In this document: positions 1 to 8,051 of the stretch, piece after piece
Layout of the letters: each line of letters begins with the position of its first letter
Position numbering within the stretch: the stretch's first letter is position 1
DNA from: a virus
IMG/VR virus record: IMGVR_UViG_3300030329_005900
Location: 1-20,820 of that record
Length of the DNA: 20,820 nt
Direction: 5' to 3' (one strand)
Notes under the pieces: model-generated
What the model was told of the DNA's origin: nothing
Database searches by the model: none
The model's input: only the letters and a program-made list of their open reading frames with translations
Position numbers and translations under genes: made by a program

Positions 1-311
1 TGGAAGGACAGCTTAGTATCTCCAGCCAGCACAAGTTCATCAGCCGATTCGTCCCATAGCATATACTGGCCTGATGTAGCGCCAAAAAACTTTACGTCAT
101 GGCCGGTATCGTCTACTCCCACAGTCAATGTGTTGGTATGAGTGGCAGCCCCAGACCAGCTATGGGCTCCCGTCCATGCGTAAGCGTCCGTTAAATCAAT
201 ATGATCTGCCGTAGCAGTAGATATGGCATTAATAACACTGTTGAACTCTGCATTGAGATCGGCAGCCGTGAGCGTTTCGTTGGAAACCCAGGTTTTCGTA
301 CGGGAGACCAT
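1..311 (-). CDS. Tail fibre-like protein, N-terminal part (cut by window edge)
   Basis: This is the beginning of a gene that runs off the left edge; about 103 residues are visible. The start is the ATG at 309-311, with AGGAAG about six bases upstream (318-323), which supports it. The protein begins MVSRTKTWVSNETLTAADLN, an opening common to appendage proteins of marine and environmental phages. Further on it carries the motif DTGHDVKFFGATSGQYMLWD (about residues 68-87), a beta-structured repeat often found in phage tail fibres and other virion appendages. Its place at the end of the structural operon fits a tail fibre or tailspike that attaches to the adaptor and nozzle complex. The receptor-binding end is outside the window, so specificity cannot be judged. 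The identification rests on motif recognition, not on a search. Confidence 0.82.
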   Translation of the reverse strand, partial: MVSRTKTWVSNETLTAADLNAEFNSVINAISTATADHIDLTDAYAWTGAHSWSGAATHTNTLTVGVDDTGHDVKFFGATSGQYMLWDESADELVLAGDTKLSF

Positions 312-365
312 AATTATCTTCCTAATTGTCTGATGGTAAAGCTATGGCAGTTCAGGAGGACCCTC

Positions 366-2531
366 TTAATCTATATCCCCAGATGTAACTTTTTTGCTGG
401 GGGGCTTCCCCTTGATGGGCAGAGCCTTCCCCTCTCCGTTCGTATTCGCGCCGAAGAGAGCGGGACCAATTTTTTTGTCTGCAAAACTGACGACTCTGTC
501 CTTCAGTGCCCCCAATGACCCAAGTATGTCTGGACGCCTTGCTTCTACCGAAAGACTATCGGCTTCAACCCCACCCCGCTCTCTCATTTCATCTACCCGG
601 CCGAGCATTTGCCCCAGGGTCATATTCTGTGTGTTTACCCCCATTTCCTGCAGCTTTCTTGCCGTATGTGCTACCGCATCCTGAAATTTCTTTATCTGCC
701 CCTCGTTCCACCCTATAAAAGACAGCACACGGCCTGCGCTTTTTGGCACGACTGCAGCCGCAGTAAAGGCGGCGATCGGCAACGCAGCGACCAACGGTAA
801 TCCATATGCGGCTGCGCCCCCCACTCCGACTACGGCACCAGCTCGGACGAGCTGCATAAACTCACGCCTCCCAACTATCGAATTCGGCTGAAGCTCTGTG
901 AAGCCCATCCCTGATGCCCTGGACCGGATGTTTAGGTTCGGCAGCAGTTCATCCAGGGTGTCTATGGCTTCCATTAGATCGGGGCGCGTTGGGCCCGCGT
1001 CGAAAGCCTGCTCCAGCCTTCTTGCTTGGTCAAACTCATTAACCTCTCGCAGAGATAGGCCCCAATCACTCCTCCCCAAACGATCAGATAACATCTTCTG
1101 TATCTCTCTAAAATCGGCTATAGGACGTATGGCCTCATTGTAGGTTACGGTAACGGTGGGAGCGCCTGCAATCCTCGTTTCTTGCCCTGGCATACGCTGT
1201 ACCCTATCCGATAAAACTTTGACTTCGGGGGCCTGCAGGAGGCTCCTTACAGCCCCGCTCTCGACTGTAACGGGGCCAAGAAGAGCCCTAACCTGTGCCC
1301 TGATATTTTTTATTACCCTTGCCGCCTTTGGGGTGCGGCCTGCAGTAGGAATATTGTCTAATCCCATTTTAATCTCGTCCAAATCACGAACGGAAATTCT
1401 GTCTGAGGAGTTTAGGATATCCTCTACTGCGGTGGCGAATGCACCTTTGTCTCCCTCTGTAAATGACGCCGGAGCACGGATCTCGATCCGGCCCGGAGAA
1501 GTTGGGGAATCGGGCAGGCGTTCGGCGCTTATCCTCATTTCTCCGAGCGGCCCTTCGGGGAGCATCAACTCGCGCTTAAGGGCAGATATATCAACCGTTA
1601 AATTTTGTTCGTCCGCAGCTTCCAGAAAAGCGCCTTTAATCTCTCCAAATGATTTTCGCCTTGCATCCAGTTCGACCGCCACATCTGCGCCAAGCGAAGC
1701 CGGTGTTGTCTCTGCCCTAAGTGATTGTCTAAAATCTTTTCCCTCACCAGCCCTGCCAGCCCTGCCAGCCTCCGCTGCCCTCGGGCCACCGACCCCTGAA
1801 GTAAGGCCAGTTATTTGTTCGACCGCAGAACGGCCGCCCTTGGCCGCTTTACGCAGGCCCCTCCCAGTAAATTCTGCACCCTTAGTTATAGCATGGACTG
1901 GATCTAACATTCTGGCAGCCGCCGCAGCTTTACTGGCGCTTGATCCTGGGACCGGGGCCGCAAGGAGGGAGGGGCCAAATAGCGGGTCCTTAGCAAACTC
2001 ATCCGGGTCGGTTATTTTTTTACCAGCAACATCCATAACCTGCCGAAATTCCTCTTGATCCGGGGATGTGGTTTTTTGAACAGGAAACGAAATCGCATCA
2101 CCGAAGTCAGATAGGCCGCCCAATCCCATTCGGGCAAGCGACGTAAGCATTTCCCCGCTTTCTCTTGTAGGATAGGCCACATTTTTGGCAAATGTGCCAA
2201 GCCCAGATAGGGCTTCAAGGATCGAGTTCATCGGGTCCAAGCGGGCTCTGCCCTCTTCGCTTTTCAACGTCTCTACGATAGCCCCCGGGAAGCCCTCCTG
2301 AATCCCCAAATCTTTCAGGGAAGGACGTCCTGCCCCTTCGGGATAATAGGCACTCTTTAGGTCATCTGACGTTTTGTATGACGTGTCGGCGTCCGCAGAA
2401 GCGCCGCCGCCCTTTTCGCGCAACTCGGCCAGCGTACGCTCCCTCGTACGGATGTACGTATCCAGTTCTTCTTCCGTCATGTCGCGAAGTAGGGCTTCGC
2501 GTTCTTCCCTTAAAGGATTCGCATCAGCCAT
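366..2531 (-). CDS. Large putative internal virion or DNA-ejection protein (721 aa)
   Basis: This 721-residue protein of unknown exact function sits between the 546-residue protein and the tail fibre. Its ATG overlaps the stop of the preceding gene by one base (TAATG at 2529-2533), so translation is probably coupled. The N-terminus is charged and helical (LREEREALLRDMTEEELDTY). The middle (about residues 290-450) is rich in helix-forming residues and resembles helical repeats seen in other phage virion proteins. Near residues 564-595 there is one long hydrophobic alanine/glycine/valine stretch containing GVGGAAAYGLPLVAALPIAA. It is followed by an amphipathic helix and a basic C-terminus. In short-tailed phages the proteins encoded here are often carried inside the head and ejected to form a channel for DNA. 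That role is inferred from position, size and the hydrophobic segment. No enzymatic motif such as a lysozyme or transglycosylase site was seen. Confidence 0.78.
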   Translation of the reverse strand: MADANPLREEREALLRDMTEEELDTYIRTRERTLAELREKGGGASADADTSYKTSDDLKSAYYPEGAGRPSLKDLGIQEGFPGAIVETLKSEEGRARLDPMNSILEALSGLGTFAKNVAYPTRESGEMLTSLARMGLGGLSDFGDAISFPVQKTTSPDQEEFRQVMDVAGKKITDPDEFAKDPLFGPSLLAAPVPGSSASKAAAAARMLDPVHAITKGAEFTGRGLRKAAKGGRSAVEQITGLTSGVGGPRAAEAGRAGRAGEGKDFRQSLRAETTPASLGADVAVELDARRKSFGEIKGAFLEAADEQNLTVDISALKRELMLPEGPLGEMRISAERLPDSPTSPGRIEIRAPASFTEGDKGAFATAVEDILNSSDRISVRDLDEIKMGLDNIPTAGRTPKAARVIKNIRAQVRALLGPVTVESGAVRSLLQAPEVKVLSDRVQRMPGQETRIAGAPTVTVTYNEAIRPIADFREIQKMLSDRLGRSDWGLSLREVNEFDQARRLEQAFDAGPTRPDLMEAIDTLDELLPNLNIRSRASGMGFTELQPNSIVGRREFMQLVRAGAVVGVGGAAAYGLPLVAALPIAAFTAAAVVPKSAGRVLSFIGWNEGQIKKFQDAVAHTARKLQEMGVNTQNMTLGQMLGRVDEMRERGGVEADSLSVEARRPDILGSLGALKDRVVSFADKKIGPALFGANTNGEGKALPIKGKPPSKKVTSGDID

Positions 2532-4165
2532 TACTCATCTCCCTGCTCCTGCTCCTGCTTTTCCTTTCTTCGAGCTTCGAAGAGCAGACGGTCAAGTTCC
2601 AAGGCCCTTTCCACTCTATCAGTATTTTCGGCCCCGTTCACTTTATCAGGATTTCCCCCATCAATCGTGGGTTCTACGGCCCCCCACGGATCTTTAGATG
2701 CTTTCAAAAGGCCAACCTGAAGACCGCGCAGGCTGTAATCCAACGTTTTCAGCTGTTCGGTAAGAATCTCTGGCCCCGATATTAGGCCGCTAACGAACTC
2801 GGTCTGAAATCTCACGAATTCAGTGTGGGGGGCCGCAGCGCCGGTAAAGGTTCTGAGTAACAGCTCTCGGGTAAAGCCAAGTTCAGTCATGACCGACTTG
2901 ACTTCTGGGTCAAGTGTTCTCCCCAGCGTCCCTTTAAAAAGAGACGCGGCCTTGAGGTGGTCTATATTCGCTTTAAGAAACTCAAGATGCTCCGCAAATG
3001 CTGGATCGCTTATCCTTTTAACGATGCGGGATATTCCAGAGCGCAAGGCGACCATACGGCCAAAACTTCTTCTGGCCTCGTCCCTGAGTTCAACATCTTG
3101 TTCTGACATCTCAAAGTTCGCGGCTACCCGTTCGCCAACTTCTTGCGAGATGGGAATTCCGAGAACTGCCACTTGGGTTTGGAAGCTATCCAAGAGCCCT
3201 TCTGGGGATACTTTAGATTTATTTTTTGATACTTCGCTTAGTATTTCACTCAGCTTTTCCCGCTGTGCGACTTGAATTTTATCATGAGCATCCGTGACGT
3301 AGGCTGCATATTGCGGCATGTGAAAATTAATCTCTTCAGGACTAAGATTAGGAAAGGCATTTCTTATTGCCTCTTTCACCCTATCTTGATCCAACATATC
3401 ATAGGGGCTATCATACAATTTTGTGGCCAAGGGGCTAAGGGTTCTCTCTATATCTGAGCTGATCCCGTATTCGTATTCTGGACCGCCTCCGGCATCTTCC
3501 ATCTCAGCCCGGGCTTTTAGTCGAGCGGTATCTCGATCAAATCTTTGCCCCCGTGCTTCTTCCAAAGACATCTCGTTTGTAAATCGAGACTGCTCTCCAG
3601 CCGCTTCTGCCTCTCGTCCCTCACGAATCGCCCTTGCACCGCCTCCAAGACCCCGGGCCAATGTGGCCAGTATTCCAGACTTGGGCCTTCGTGGGGATAC
3701 AGAAGCCGTCTGTCGTCCTCGCAGGGTGTTAATCAGGTTGGCCCGGGCCTGAGCCTGTGCGGTGGCTTTGTTGGCCTTCCCGATTGCCCGGCTGTCCATA
3801 ATAGACCCGCCGACATTGCCAAGCAGCTCCAGAATTCGCAGGGGCGTCTGCCTGCCAACTTGTTCCGGGGCCTCTGGCAGCGGGCTAAGGCCGGAATATT
3901 GGTCCCGCCGGTCCTCTGCTCTTTTAAGCTCTTCCGCCTCTATCGATTTGCCGGGCACCCCGAGCGAAAGAGCATCCCCACCTGCGCTTATATCACTGGG
4001 AACCCGGTTCCTACTGGCGTCTTCCCTGGCGTCAACAATCGCAATGGCCTCTTCTTCGGACATTCCCTGAGCGACCAGTTCTGTAATTGCGTCGAGGCGG
4101 GTCTTTTCTCTTTTGCTCGCTGGAGAAGCACTGATTGGATAATTTGATGTCGATGGTCCCAACAT
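2531..4165 (-). CDS. Putative internal virion protein with GAAAP motif (about 544 aa)
   Basis: This is a helical, charged protein of unknown exact role. The reading frame can be extended to a TTG at 4171, but the ATG at 4163-4165 is the better start because AGGAA lies seven bases before it, whereas that site is too close to the TTG. Near the N-terminus is a short helical segment, LDAITELVAQGMSEEEAIAI, that resembles a UBA-like three-helix pattern, but this is weak. Close to the C-terminus, LLRTFTGAAAPHTEFVRF matches a GAAAP-type motif that I associate with phage ejection or internal virion proteins. The last 20 residues are strongly charged (RRKEKQEQEQGDE). It overlaps the next gene by one base. 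Position and composition suggest a minor virion protein ejected with the genome; this is inference. Confidence 0.77.
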   Translation of the reverse strand: MLGPSTSNYPISASPASKREKTRLDAITELVAQGMSEEEAIAIVDAREDASRNRVPSDISAGGDALSLGVPGKSIEAEELKRAEDRRDQYSGLSPLPEAPEQVGRQTPLRILELLGNVGGSIMDSRAIGKANKATAQAQARANLINTLRGRQTASVSPRRPKSGILATLARGLGGGARAIREGREAEAAGEQSRFTNEMSLEEARGQRFDRDTARLKARAEMEDAGGGPEYEYGISSDIERTLSPLATKLYDSPYDMLDQDRVKEAIRNAFPNLSPEEINFHMPQYAAYVTDAHDKIQVAQREKLSEILSEVSKNKSKVSPEGLLDSFQTQVAVLGIPISQEVGERVAANFEMSEQDVELRDEARRSFGRMVALRSGISRIVKRISDPAFAEHLEFLKANIDHLKAASLFKGTLGRTLDPEVKSVMTELGFTRELLLRTFTGAAAPHTEFVRFQTEFVSGLISGPEILTEQLKTLDYSLRGLQVGLLKASKDPWGAVEPTIDGGNPDKVNGAENTDRVERALELDRLLFEARRKEKQEQEQGDE

Positions 4166-4232
4166 AGCCAAGTTCCTGTAAAAACCTTAAGGGCGAGGGG
4201 TAATTGTCCTACGAAGGATGTATAATATTTGC

Positions 4233-4568
4233 TCACAGAGGAGGCGTATAAGGGGGGACTTTCCGAGCAGGCTGCTTGCCTGGCTTTTCTTCTTCTTCGC
4301 CGGTCAGTCCTCCCAGTTTCTGGGACAGAAGATCGCGTACAAGGGGGTCTCTCATAATAGTCTGGAGCGGAGAGGGCACTGACTGCTGGCTTTCCCGTGG
4401 CGGGCTTTGAATTGCAGGCTTGTCCGACAACTTGCTGATGAGCTGTCTCATGGCCTCTGCTCGATTTTGCTTTTCTTCCATTTGCTTCTGCGCCCTGCCG
4501 CCAAGATATCGGTCGGCCATCGATAGGCCGACGCTGGCAGCTATTTGGGCTAAAGTGGGAATTGGCAT
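4233..4568 (-). CDS. Small virion-associated hypothetical protein (111 aa)
   Basis: The ATG at 4566-4568 directly follows the TAA of the 1160-residue gene (TAAATG), so it is probably translated by ribosomes finishing that gene. The first 20 residues are mildly hydrophobic (MPIPTLAQIAASVGLSMADR). A helical charged stretch follows, then a proline/glutamine linker, then a tail EEEEKPGKQPARKVPPYTPP. I do not recognise the family. Small proteins of this kind between large ejection-type proteins are common in podovirus late operons and are often minor internal components, which is the likeliest role here. A gap of 67 bases without a clear terminator separates it from the next gene. A 198-residue frame overlapping on the same strand (3988-4584) is considered a shadow. 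Confidence 0.7.
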   Translation of the reverse strand: MPIPTLAQIAASVGLSMADRYLGGRAQKQMEEKQNRAEAMRQLISKLSDKPAIQSPPRESQQSVPSPLQTIMRDPLVRDLLSQKLGGLTGEEEEKPGKQPARKVPPYTPPL

Positions 4569-7500
4569 TTAAATTCGCTCCCATTTGTTATTTTCCAGAC
4601 TCCATCTGGCGATTAATCTTCCGTCTACATTATAAAACTTCCCATCATCTATATAATAACTGCCATGTCCCAGAATTTCGGGGTTTTCGGCTGCAAAGTG
4701 CTCTATGGCCCGGTTGAGATTCTCGTCGTTTCCTCCGATTACTTTGCCATCGTGACTAATCTGAATTTTTTGATTCGTGGGCCCACCTTCAATCTCTGGA
4801 ATGTCAGCATCTGATCCTGATCCAGTTCCACCAGAAGTCCCGCCCTCATCGTCTACTCTAAACGGGTCAATGCCAAACGCATCTCTCCACTGGACTTGTG
4901 TTGCTTCATCCCAGCCACTGGTTTCAAGTATACTTCTTGCCAGCTTTGATCTGGTAGCCCCTGCCCCAAGTTCAAGATCTGGATCAAGAATCGCAGTTAT
5001 CGCGGCAATCACGTCCAGATCTGCCTGCCGTCCTCCAAGGGTTTTATCGCCAGTTACTGTGCGTCCAATTAACTCGGCAATAGCCTGCTCATTGCCTGCC
5101 GCAACACCAGCCAAATCTACGCCTCTGCCAAGACCGGTTTCTCTGTCGGCCCTGGCCCTCTCTGCGGCCCTGCTAAGGATGTCATACTCTGCTCTCGTGG
5201 CCCCTTCAGACAGGTCAACCATCCGATCTATGGCGTCCCCTGAACTGAGGGCACCAAATCTCTGCAGCTGGGCAATTCTTCGAGCTTCTTCTTCTCCCGT
5301 TTCTTTCCTCAGATCTGACAAAAGTGCTGCCGTAATGGGATCTCCACGAAGAGTCCCCTCTGGGGCCTTATATATAGGATCATCTTCACCAAACTCATCC
5401 TTCCTGAGCAATAGATCCTTATCGTATTCTCCAACGGCCATAGGATCAGTTTCAGCAAGATCCATTAAGATTTTCTGCAATTTTTGGATTTGGGAAGTCG
5501 CATCTGTTCCCGTTACACCCTCGCCTGCGGCACCTCCAGTACCTCCAGTACCTCCAGTACCTGCGGTAGCTTTGCCTGCCTGAGAGGTAAGCCCCAACCC
5601 GGCTAAAATGGCCTCCTGCCCTGGCAGATCCAGATCGGCAACACCAATGTCAGGGAACAGTCCAAGTAAATTCTCCATTGCTCCTGGGCCCCTCAAGCCC
5701 ATTTCTGTCAAAATACCTTCCAGCCCAGGGAGGCCGAGGTCGCCAGCGCCAATGTCAGGGAACAGTCCAAGTAGCTGCTCCTGAGTAAAGTCATCAGGAG
5801 GAGTGATGTCCGTCAGCATCTTTTCAACGCCTTTGGCCCTTGTTCCAATATCATCGATCAACGCGGACAGCCCACCTAATTCTGGCGTTTCGACATTGCC
5901 AAGCAGCTTAGAAATACTTTCTGCTTGACTAAGAGGTGTGGAAAAGTCAGGAACAAGACCCGACATTTCCTTGCCAAGCTGATCGATTTGGGCTCGGCCC
6001 CTATCGAGAATCGGAGGCTTCAACGCGCTCAAGAGCTGTTCAAGCTCAGTCAATTGCGTTTTGCCTCGGCCGAGCACATCGGGTCCTGCAAATTGATCAA
6101 CTCGGTCCGATAGGGCCTCCAGCTGCCCGGTCCCTCTTTGAAGTATATCTGGGCCCCTAAAGGCAGTCACTAAATCTTTCAATTGGCCTAACTCCCCTAC
6201 GCCTTCTCGAAGAAGATCCGGCCCCTGAAATTGGGAAACCCGATTCGCAAGTTCCTCAAGTTGAGCCGTGCCCCTATTAAGGATATCATGACCGGCAAAC
6301 CTATTCGACAAATCCACTAAGTTTTCCAACTTAGCCAGCTGGTCTTCGGTTGGAATGAAGTCCTCAAATTCAAACGCGCCCGGCTGTCGAAGCCCAAGCT
6401 CATCTGTAAGATCTTCTGCGGTTGGAAGGAAGTCCCCAGCCTCCCACGCATCCGGCCTTCGCATCCCGAGCTGCTGTTCAAACTGCGACCCGGCCGGAAG
6501 GAAGTCCCCAGCCTCCCAAGCATCCGGCCTCCGCATCCTGAGCTGCTGTTCAAACTGCGATCCGCTCGGAAGGAAGTCCCCAACCCCAAAAGCATCCGGC
6601 CTTCGCATCCCGAGCTGCTGTTCAAACTGCGATCCGCTCGGAAGGAACTTATCAACCCCCCACGCATCCGGCCTCCGCATCCTGAGCGCATCTGCAAACT
6701 CTTGATCGCTCGGGAGGAAATCATCAACGCTAACGCCTTCGCCCAATCCTTGAATTAGCCCCTGCGCACCTCTGATCTGGTCCAAAATGCCCTGTAGCCC
6801 TTCGGGCTGGGGGCCTTGTCCGAGGCCGCGTATTCGATCTTGGGCCCCACCGATCAAAGCTTGGATCTCCTCAAGCCCCTTCGGCATATCAACGCCGAGT
6901 CTGCCGATCCTGCCCTCCATATTGCCAATTTGTTCGCCCAGAGCTTCAAGCTGTTGTCGGCCGGGGTCCAGAAATGAAGGCTTGGTTTCGTCAACCATTT
7001 TACGCAATTGGTCCAGCTGGGCCCCACCTCCCCTTTCGCCTCCTATAAGATCCAGGCCAAAATTCCCTCGGCGGGCCAAGTCTTCCTGAAGGCGATCAAG
7101 CTGCGCCATTCCTTGCCCGGCAAGATCTGGAATTTCAAGCCCAGCGACCCTGTCATATAAGCTGTCGGGACCCCGGGCCGCCAAAAGAGCATTGATCCTG
7201 TCCAGCTCGCCCCCTGCACCGAAAGATCCTTCCCTCAATGCCTCCAATGCCCCTCCCGTTTCAGTTAAGGCATTGAAACCACGAATAAACTCTTGTCCCG
7301 TTCCAAGATCGCCTAAGAAGTCTGAGCTAAATCCCAGCGACGGAACCGTGTCCACGAGCGCCTGCGCTTGGTCAAGATTGCTTTGAAAAGTCGGACTGAA
7401 TTCAGTTTGACCTATAGGGGGAAGCCTCTGGCCGCCTGGATCGCCGGGAGTTCCGTAGCCCAAGGTGGAATCATAAGCGCCCAAGCCAGAATCCAAGCCA

Positions 7501-8051
7501 GAATCCATCGCAGGGCCAAGGGTTCCATAGGCTCCATAGGCTCCATAACCGCTTGAGCTCAAGCCAGCGGGGCGGTTGGGCCAATACTGATAGATAGGGT
7601 GACTTTCGATCCAAGAACCTAATCCATCCCTGGGGTCAGGGGCACCAGCACCCATTGTTTTATAATAACTGGTTTCATGTGCACCAGCCTGATCATAAGG
7701 CCCGGGATATCTTGTCTTCCATTGTTCAGCGGTCAACATGGGAGCATATTTATTATATGCACCCATATAATTTGTATAATCATCGTAAGTGGTTCCGAAG
7801 AATTCAGGTCTATAGTCTGCAGCCAGATCCCCCTGACGCTCTTCGCCCCATCCAGTAATGTTGATGCCCGCCCGATCTCGGCGGTTTCTTTGCGCGGCAC
7901 GCTCCGCATCTAAGGCTTGTTGTTTTTTGCGCCGTTGGTCCTCCTGAAATCCCGCTGCATAGTCTTGGGCTTGGCTCTTCTGCGCATTGCGACTTTGATT
8001 AGTATATAAATCCCCTGCGCCCGTGCTAAATGACCCTTTTGTCCAAGACAT
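4569..8051 (-). CDS. Giant repeat-containing virion protein (1160 aa)
   Basis: This is the largest gene in the window, with an ATG overlapping the nozzle gene's stop (TAATG at 8049-8053). The N-terminal 70 residues are rich in glutamine, arginine and lysine (FQEDQRRKKQQALDAERAAQ). Next comes a glycine/tyrosine-rich stretch with GYGAYGAYG. The central part is modular: units resembling LDxGRxQLEAL, then about five 24-residue repeats with core FLPSGSQFEQQLGMRRPDA, then about five 23-residue repeats with core GPDILxRGxxQLEEL, then two 35-residue repeats starting LLGLFPDIG. A Gly/Thr linker (TGGTGGTGG) separates this from a C-terminal part of about 330 residues that is less repetitive. I recognise no enzyme domain. 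Position suggests an internal, ejection or tail-associated structural protein. A classical tape measure is unlikely because no long-tail genes are present. Confidence 0.82.
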   Translation of the reverse strand: MSWTKGSFSTGAGDLYTNQSRNAQKSQAQDYAAGFQEDQRRKKQQALDAERAAQRNRRDRAGINITGWGEERQGDLAADYRPEFFGTTYDDYTNYMGAYNKYAPMLTAEQWKTRYPGPYDQAGAHETSYYKTMGAGAPDPRDGLGSWIESHPIYQYWPNRPAGLSSSGYGAYGAYGTLGPAMDSGLDSGLGAYDSTLGYGTPGDPGGQRLPPIGQTEFSPTFQSNLDQAQALVDTVPSLGFSSDFLGDLGTGQEFIRGFNALTETGGALEALREGSFGAGGELDRINALLAARGPDSLYDRVAGLEIPDLAGQGMAQLDRLQEDLARRGNFGLDLIGGERGGGAQLDQLRKMVDETKPSFLDPGRQQLEALGEQIGNMEGRIGRLGVDMPKGLEEIQALIGGAQDRIRGLGQGPQPEGLQGILDQIRGAQGLIQGLGEGVSVDDFLPSDQEFADALRMRRPDAWGVDKFLPSGSQFEQQLGMRRPDAFGVGDFLPSGSQFEQQLRMRRPDAWEAGDFLPAGSQFEQQLGMRRPDAWEAGDFLPTAEDLTDELGLRQPGAFEFEDFIPTEDQLAKLENLVDLSNRFAGHDILNRGTAQLEELANRVSQFQGPDLLREGVGELGQLKDLVTAFRGPDILQRGTGQLEALSDRVDQFAGPDVLGRGKTQLTELEQLLSALKPPILDRGRAQIDQLGKEMSGLVPDFSTPLSQAESISKLLGNVETPELGGLSALIDDIGTRAKGVEKMLTDITPPDDFTQEQLLGLFPDIGAGDLGLPGLEGILTEMGLRGPGAMENLLGLFPDIGVADLDLPGQEAILAGLGLTSQAGKATAGTGGTGGTGGAAGEGVTGTDATSQIQKLQKILMDLAETDPMAVGEYDKDLLLRKDEFGEDDPIYKAPEGTLRGDPITAALLSDLRKETGEEEARRIAQLQRFGALSSGDAIDRMVDLSEGATRAEYDILSRAAERARADRETGLGRGVDLAGVAAGNEQAIAELIGRTVTGDKTLGGRQADLDVIAAITAILDPDLELGAGATRSKLARSILETSGWDEATQVQWRDAFGIDPFRVDDEGGTSGGTGSGSDADIPEIEGGPTNQKIQISHDGKVIGGNDENLNRAIEHFAAENPEILGHGSYYIDDGKFYNVDGRLIARWSLENNKWERI
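5644..5773 (-). repeat. Direct repeat pair encoding 35-residue units (LLGLFPDIG)
   Basis: A 25-base stretch beginning CCAATGTCAGGGAACAGTCC on the plus strand is present identically at 5644-5668 and 5749-5773, a spacing of 105 bases (35 codons). The two encoded units share LLGLFPDIG, then DLxLPG and a glycine-rich turn. They lie C-terminal to the other repeat families of the 1160-residue protein and point to an internal duplication. Confidence 0.8.
5960..6330 (-). repeat. About five degenerate 23-codon repeats (GPDxLxRG)
   Basis: The translated units follow the pattern (V/L)xxFxGPDxLxRGxxQLxxL, with period 23 residues in three successive copies and 22-24 in the flanking ones. The DNA has diverged much more than in the neighbouring 24-codon array, so this array looks older. 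The pattern suggests alternating amphipathic helices and short turns. Related single units (LDPGRQQLEAL) occur earlier in the same protein. Confidence 0.75.
6343..6730 (-). repeat. 72-bp in-frame tandem repeats, about five copies
   Basis: The marker GCATCCGGCC (plus strand) recurs at 6448, 6520, 6592 and 6664, exactly 72 bases apart, with a further diverged unit on the left side. Each unit encodes 24 residues with core DFLPSGSQFEQQL and MRRPDAW. The inner copies are nearly identical at DNA level and the outer ones more diverged, as expected if copy number changes by recombination or slippage without breaking the frame. Confidence 0.88.

Noticed and set aside
1156-2058. A 300-codon open frame on the plus strand
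   Set aside because: It lies antisense inside the 721-residue gene, is serine/alanine/proline-rich without any family pattern, and is explained by the codon bias of the true gene.
4172-4232. Possible promoter or terminator in the gap before the 544-residue gene
   Set aside because: Only a 4-bp hairpin and an isolated TATTATAC were found; there is no -35 box and no proper stem with U-run.
3988-4584. A 198-codon frame on the minus strand overlapping two genes
   Set aside because: It overlaps the 111-residue gene and the start of the 544-residue gene in another frame and has low-complexity arginine-rich content typical of a shadow.
6317-6727. A 136-codon repetitive frame on the minus strand
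   Set aside because: It is the 72-bp repeat array of the 1160-residue gene read in another frame; the repeats appear because 72 is divisible by three.
6343-6730. Regularly spaced repeats that might suggest a CRISPR array
   Set aside because: Units are contiguous, in frame and coding, with no unique spacers between identical repeats.
4569-8051. The 1160-residue protein as a tail tape measure
   Set aside because: No tail tube, sheath or tail assembly chaperone genes are present, an adaptor and nozzle precede it, and its repeats do not follow the tape-measure pattern.
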